DNA of 15,892 nt from the NCBI GenBank assembly GCA_035947875.1, contig DASZJQ010000059.1, positions 1 to 15,892 on the forward strand, in the 5' to 3' direction. Position numbers and translations under genes: made by a program. The notes under the pieces are model-generated. The model searched no databases and was not told the DNA's origin. It saw only the letters and a list, made by a program, of their open reading frames with translations. This stretch comes from Bog-473 sp035947875. Lineage in GTDB: Bacteria > Actinomycetota > Acidimicrobiia > Acidimicrobiales > RAAP-2. Positions 13,590-15,892 of this stretch are shown here, one piece after another; the first letter of the stretch is position 1, and each line of letters opens with the position of its first letter.

Positions 13590-14135
13590 TCACGGCGTAT
13601 CGGGTCCCGCCAGGGCAAGGAGGACGCTCGCCGCCGTCTCGCTCACCCCCCAGGCCACACCCTCGGTCCGGACCTCCCGACCGAGGGTCAGGGCATAGAA
13701 GGGCGGGCCGCCCACCCCGTAGTCGAGGTAGGCCTGCGAGCTCATCACCACCTCGGCTGCCCCCTGACCCGATCCGTCACCCGACACATCTCCCGACCCG
13801 CGGGCCCCCGGATCCGTCGCGGCCGACAACCGGGCCACCAACGCTGCGTCCTCCTGCTCGGGTCCCCGGGTCACCACCACCACCCGCACCCGCCGCCCGA
13901 GTGCGTGGCGCAGTTCGTCCATGCCCTCCCACAGGTCTCGGCAACCCTGGCAGCTCGATGAGAGAAAGAGGAGGAACACCGGTTCACCCGAAGCAACGAT
14001 CCCGACGGACCGTCGCGCGCCGGCCGGGTCCACGCCCTCGATGTCGCAGCCGGTGGTCGCCGGGTGATCCCGGTAGGTCGGGATGGGACGCAGGCGGCCC
14101 AACAGCTCGGGGGACGCCGGCACCTGGTCGGTCAC
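13590..14135 (-). CDS. Thioredoxin-like fold protein with CxxC motif
   Basis: A 181-residue protein with a thioredoxin-like core: strand EPVFLLFLSSSC, redox motif Cys62-Gln-Gly-Cys65 at the start of a helix, strand RVRVVVVTRG and the cis-proline region GGPPFYALT (142-150). It lacks an obvious signal peptide or lipobox, so it is probably cytoplasmic, unlike secreted TlpA/ResA proteins. A low-complexity Gly/Ser/Asp insert lies at about 107-126. The GTG at 14135 overlaps the preceding zinc-ribbon stop as GTGA, so the two are probably co-translated. With its two Cys-rich neighbours it may form a redox or metal-handling group, which is inference. Partner unknown. Confidence 0.83.
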   Translation of the reverse strand: MTDQVPASPELLGRLRPIPTYRDHPATTGCDIEGVDPAGARRSVGIVASGEPVFLLFLSSSCQGCRDLWEGMDELRHALGRRVRVVVVTRGPEQEDAALVARLSAATDPGARGSGDVSGDGSGQGAAEVVMSSQAYLDYGVGGPPFYALTLGREVRTEGVAWGVSETAASVLLALAGPDTP

Positions 14136-14416
14136 GTCACCCGTGAGGGTGCGCCCGGCTCCTGATGCTCCGGTTCACCCGGACCGTCGACGTCGCCACC
14201 GACGGTTTCACTCTCGGGAAGCTCGACCACGCTGCGGCCGTGGCCACACCAGCGACAGGACACGGCATCGACGTGATGGGAGAGCACCGTCTCCTCCTCG
14301 ACCCGCAGCTCGCCGCCCACCGTGTAGTGGTGGAACGCGGTGGTCCGTCGGGTGGTGGTGACGTCGAAGCGGGTCAGGTTCCCGCAGCCGTCGCAGCGGT
14401 ATCGAGGGGCACCCAT
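14132..14416 (-). CDS. Small zinc-ribbon-like protein
   Basis: A 94-residue protein with two CxxC knuckles, CDGC (Cys8, Cys11) and CRWC (Cys54, Cys57), enclosing a strand-rich region FDVTTTRRTTAFHHYTVGG. This is a probable zinc ribbon. The C-terminal 25 residues are acidic and Pro/Gly-rich. The ATG at 14416 is preferred because the conserved-looking part begins there; a TTG at 14470, which overlaps the upstream PH/SHOCT stop as TTGA, would add 18 residues. The stop overlaps the thioredoxin-like GTG start. I do not recognise a specific function; zinc ribbons of this kind may bind nucleic acid or protein. Confidence 0.75.
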   Translation of the reverse strand: MGAPRYRCDGCGNLTRFDVTTTRRTTAFHHYTVGGELRVEEETVLSHHVDAVSCRWCGHGRSVVELPESETVGGDVDGPGEPEHQEPGAPSRVT

Positions 14417-14466
14417 GGGCACCACGGTAGTCGGCGCCTTCGGGGCAGCCCGAAGGCCCACCAGTC

Positions 14467-15246
14467 TCAAATGCGATCCAGCAGCTCCGCCTTCTTGGTG
14501 GCGAATTCCTCCTCGGAGAGGATCCCGCGCTGGCGCAGATCATCGAGCTCGATCAGACGGTCACGGATCTGATCCTGGGTGGCTCCGCCGGTCACCCCAC
14601 CGGTCCCGGTGGGAGCCGCACCCTGGGTGGCCGCCCGCCCCGACGACGGCGCGAACACGCCGTGCGGGGGCGTCTCGTCGGTCTGATCGGAACCGGGTCG
14701 ACGGTCCTCCGAGGCCATGCCCGCCGGCCGCGGGTGCGCGGTGTAGAGGTCGGTGCGATGACGATCGACCAACTCGTCGATCTGCGTGTTGACCACGCGC
14801 TGGAACACCAGTGGTTTGGCCACATCCTCGATGACCAAGGAATCTTCATCGCCCTGGACGTCGAGGATGAGACGGCCCACGCCGAGCGCCCGCTCCCACA
14901 GCCGTTGGGACGTGTTGACCTCGGTGACCCGTTGCAGTCGCAGCTGCAAGGTGTTTCGCTCGAAGACACCGCGGCGCACGATGATCCGGGTGGTGGTCAG
15001 CGCAATGATGTAGTTGCGCCACCGGAACATCCGACCGAGGAACCACAGGACCGGAACGGCGGCGATGGCCAGCAACGGGTAGGTGACGAGCGCGGTGGCA
15101 TGCTTGCCGAGGGCGACGAGAGCGACACTGATGCCCACCACAACCAGGGTGGCGATGATGAGGGGCCCGACGAAGAAGACCCAGTGTGGGCGCATCTCGA
15201 CCACGATGTCCTCGTCGTCACCGAGCAACTTTCGGGGCAGCGGCAT
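14467..15246 (-). CDS. PH-domain membrane protein with C-terminal SHOCT domain
   Basis: A 259-residue membrane protein. Two hydrophobic helices (about 22-47 and 53-71) are followed by a bacterial PH (bPH2/YdbS-like) domain at about 76-162, containing ITALTTTR-like sequence (IIALTTTRIIVRRGVF) and RLQRVTEVNTSQ. A low-complexity Gly/Thr/Pro linker covers 170-223. A SHOCT domain at 226-258 (IELDDLRQRGILSEEEFATKKAELL) ends the protein. Such proteins are envelope-associated and poorly understood. ATG at 15246 and GTG at 15249 are both possible. No Shine-Dalgarno is near, but TACGCT lies at 15255-15260, so the transcript may be leaderless. It is the first gene of the minus-strand run and is divergent from the rhodanese gene. 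Confidence 0.88.
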   Translation of the reverse strand: MPLPRKLLGDDEDIVVEMRPHWVFFVGPLIIATLVVVGISVALVALGKHATALVTYPLLAIAAVPVLWFLGRMFRWRNYIIALTTTRIIVRRGVFERNTLQLRLQRVTEVNTSQRLWERALGVGRLILDVQGDEDSLVIEDVAKPLVFQRVVNTQIDELVDRHRTDLYTAHPRPAGMASEDRRPGSDQTDETPPHGVFAPSSGRAATQGAAPTGTGGVTGGATQDQIRDRLIELDDLRQRGILSEEEFATKKAELLDRI

Positions 15247-15301
15247 CACCGAACAGCGTACTGGCGCCTCCTCCAGGGGCCGGGGAGGCGACCCGAGGCC
15301 G

Positions 15302-15307
15302 TACCCT
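15302..15307 (+). promoter_or_regulatory. -10 element of a probable leaderless rhodanese transcript
   Basis: TACCCT fits the TANNNT consensus and ends seven bases before the rhodanese ATG, with no Shine-Dalgarno between. This is the usual geometry of leaderless actinobacterial genes. No clear -35 is present. Confidence 0.5.
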
Positions 15308-15314
15308 GGACGCC

Positions 15315-15623
15315 ATGGCCTACACCGACGTGGAACCCGACGAGATCCGGGCCCGATTGGCTCGGGGTGAAGAGGTGTTCCTGCTCGATGTCCGAGAGCC
15401 CGACGAAGTGGCCGAATGGGCCTATCCCATTGGCGTCAACATCCCGCTCGGGCAGCTGGGTGACCGCTTGGACGAGCTCCCCGGAGACGCCACCATCGTG
15501 GTGGCCTGCCACGTCGGTGGCCGGTCCGCCGTGGCCGCCGAGGCGCTCAGCCAGGCCGGCTGGACCACGGAGAACCTGGCCGGCGGCGCCCTGGCATGGG
15601 CGGCCACCGAGCCCGAAGGCTGA
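15315..15623 (+). CDS. Single-domain rhodanese-like sulfurtransferase
   Basis: A 102-residue cytoplasmic rhodanese domain, expected to carry sulfur as a persulfide on its active-site cysteine. It shows LLDVREPDEVAEW (23-35), IPLGQL, the active-site loop Cys65-His-Val-Gly-Gly-Arg70-Ser and the closing NLAGGALAW (87-95). The full length of a GlpE-like single domain is present. The ATG at 15315 is chosen because the domain begins directly after it; upstream in-frame codons are not domain-like and overlap the divergent PH/SHOCT gene. It is divergent from the PH/SHOCT gene and convergent with the gene at the right edge. Sulfur acceptor unknown. Confidence 0.92.
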   Translation: MAYTDVEPDEIRARLARGEEVFLLDVREPDEVAEWAYPIGVNIPLGQLGDRLDELPGDATIVVACHVGGRSAVAAEALSQAGWTTENLAGGALAWAATEPEG

Positions 15624-15639
15624 CTTCACCCCCCGTGTC

Positions 15640-15677
15640 GCACCCCCGTTCCTCACAAAGGCACCCCTGTTACCCAC
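15640..15677. repeat. 17-bp imperfect direct repeat, 21-bp period, after the rhodanese gene
   Basis: GCACCCCCGTTCCTCAC (15640-15656) and GCACCCCTGTTACCCAC (15661-15677) match at 14 of 17 positions. They lie in the 167-bp gap between convergent genes. The second overlaps a DnaA-box-like sequence TTACCCACA at 15670-15678. Confidence 0.5.
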
Positions 15678-15711
15678 AGACTTTCCCCACGTAAAGCGAT
15701 CGGGGGGTGGA

Positions 15712-15760
15712 CGAACCGTGACGGTTGCCGACCGGGCCGCAACCTCAGGTAGACGGTTCG
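15712..15760. repeat. Inverted AACCGT/ACGGTT repeats in the right-hand convergent gap
   Basis: AACCGT-G-ACGGTT (15714-15726) is a perfect palindrome. A third half-site ACGGTTCG (15753-15760) is the reverse complement of CGAACCGT at 15712-15719. The elements could be binding sites or a hairpin; no known motif is recognised. Confidence 0.5.
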
Positions 15761-15779
15761 CGAAGGGGTCGGCTCACCC

Positions 15780-15807
15780 CCCTCGGGGCCCTACCCGGCC
15801 CCGAGGG
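15780..15807. terminator. GC-rich 11-bp perfect hairpin, possible two-way terminator
   Basis: CCCTCGGGGCC (15780-15790) pairs perfectly with GGCCCCGAGGG (15797-15807) around a 6-base loop. The loop holds the stop codon of the minus-strand gene at the right edge. It lies between converging genes, but neither side has a T-run, so it would be a stem-only terminator or an RNA-stabilising hairpin. Confidence 0.6.
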
Positions 15808-15892
15808 CGTCCCGCGCCGATACGCCCTGCCGCACGAGGGGGACGAGCTCCTTCCCGAACTCGATGACGTCGGCCAAGGGATCGAAGCCCTT
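15791..15892 (-). CDS. 3' end of a minus-strand gene, possibly a luciferase-like oxidoreductase
   Basis: Only the last 33 codons are in the window, ending with TAG at 15791-15793. The tail reads KGFDPLADVIEFGKELVPLV followed by RQGVSARDALGAG. The first part is a helix of the kind found at the C terminus of luciferase-like flavin oxidoreductases, but this short piece does not allow a firm assignment. Codon use is strongly GC-rich at third positions, as in neighbouring genes, which supports a real coding end. It converges with the rhodanese gene. Confidence 0.55.
   Translation of the reverse strand, partial: KGFDPLADVIEFGKELVPLVRQGVSARDALGAG

Noticed and set aside
15670..15678. Replication origin at the DnaA-box-like site
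   Set aside because: Only one near-match, with no cluster, no AT-rich unwinding region and no dnaA, dnaN or rpmH nearby.
14662..15867. Plus-strand open frame (401 codons) over the PH/SHOCT and rhodanese genes
   Set aside because: It runs antisense to one gene and out of frame with another, with low-complexity composition and no motif.
1..15892. tRNA, rRNA, CRISPR arrays, insertion sequences, prophage genes
   Set aside because: No transposase, integrase, regularly spaced repeats or tRNA-like cloverleaf was seen. The repeats present are short and local.

Overview
This window comes from a high-GC (about 70 %) actinobacterial chromosome. The gene content points to a free-living actinomycete-type organism, possibly from a lineage such as the Acidimicrobiia. 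The signs are a PimB-like phosphatidylinositol mannosyltransferase, an F420/FMN-type split-barrel reductase, a ROK glucokinase beside a SRPBCC protein, frequent GTG starts, 4-bp ATGA/GTGA gene overlaps and leaderless-looking starts. The lineage is inferred from the proteins and composition; no rRNA or other marker is present.

Left part (1-5254). The window opens inside ctaB (haem O synthase). A 218-bp gap follows, carrying a triple 14-bp tandem repeat and an AT-rich promoter patch. Next comes a tight three-gene plus-strand operon: a short-chain dehydrogenase, a divergent QueA-like protein and a SufR-type winged-helix regulator with Fe-S-sensor-like cysteines. Both junctions are ATGA overlaps. 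The operon overlaps tail-to-tail with a small ACT-domain gene (minus), which is preceded by a PlsC-type acyltransferase (minus). An SMP-30/gluconolactonase-like gene (plus) is divergent from the acyltransferase.

Middle part (5267-8348). A small split-barrel (PPOX/F420-type) protein has an unusual start region, with a direct repeat and a three-codon minicistron. A 313-bp stretch without an intact gene holds a 5'-truncated relic of a small conserved actinobacterial protein. A 773-aa FUSC-family membrane protein follows, with stretches of visibly lower GC than its neighbours, which suggests acquisition.

Right part (8496-15249). Nine minus-strand genes in close succession read leftwards: PH/SHOCT membrane protein, zinc-ribbon protein, thioredoxin-like protein, small Cys-rich protein, PimB-like mannosyltransferase, SRPBCC protein, ROK glucokinase, luciferase-like oxidoreductase and AlaC-type aminotransferase. 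Several junctions are GTGA overlaps. A leaderless rhodanese gene (plus) follows. The window ends in the 3' tail of a minus-strand gene whose stop codon lies in the loop of an 11-bp perfect hairpin.

The most interesting items are the SDR / QueA-like / SufR-like operon, in which the QueA-like protein has lost family-signature motifs, and a 16-bp tandem duplication that appears to have truncated the Cys-rich gene. Removing the duplication restores a GTGA overlap with pimB. Short tandem duplications recur at gene ends across the window. No tRNA, rRNA, CRISPR array or insertion sequence was seen.
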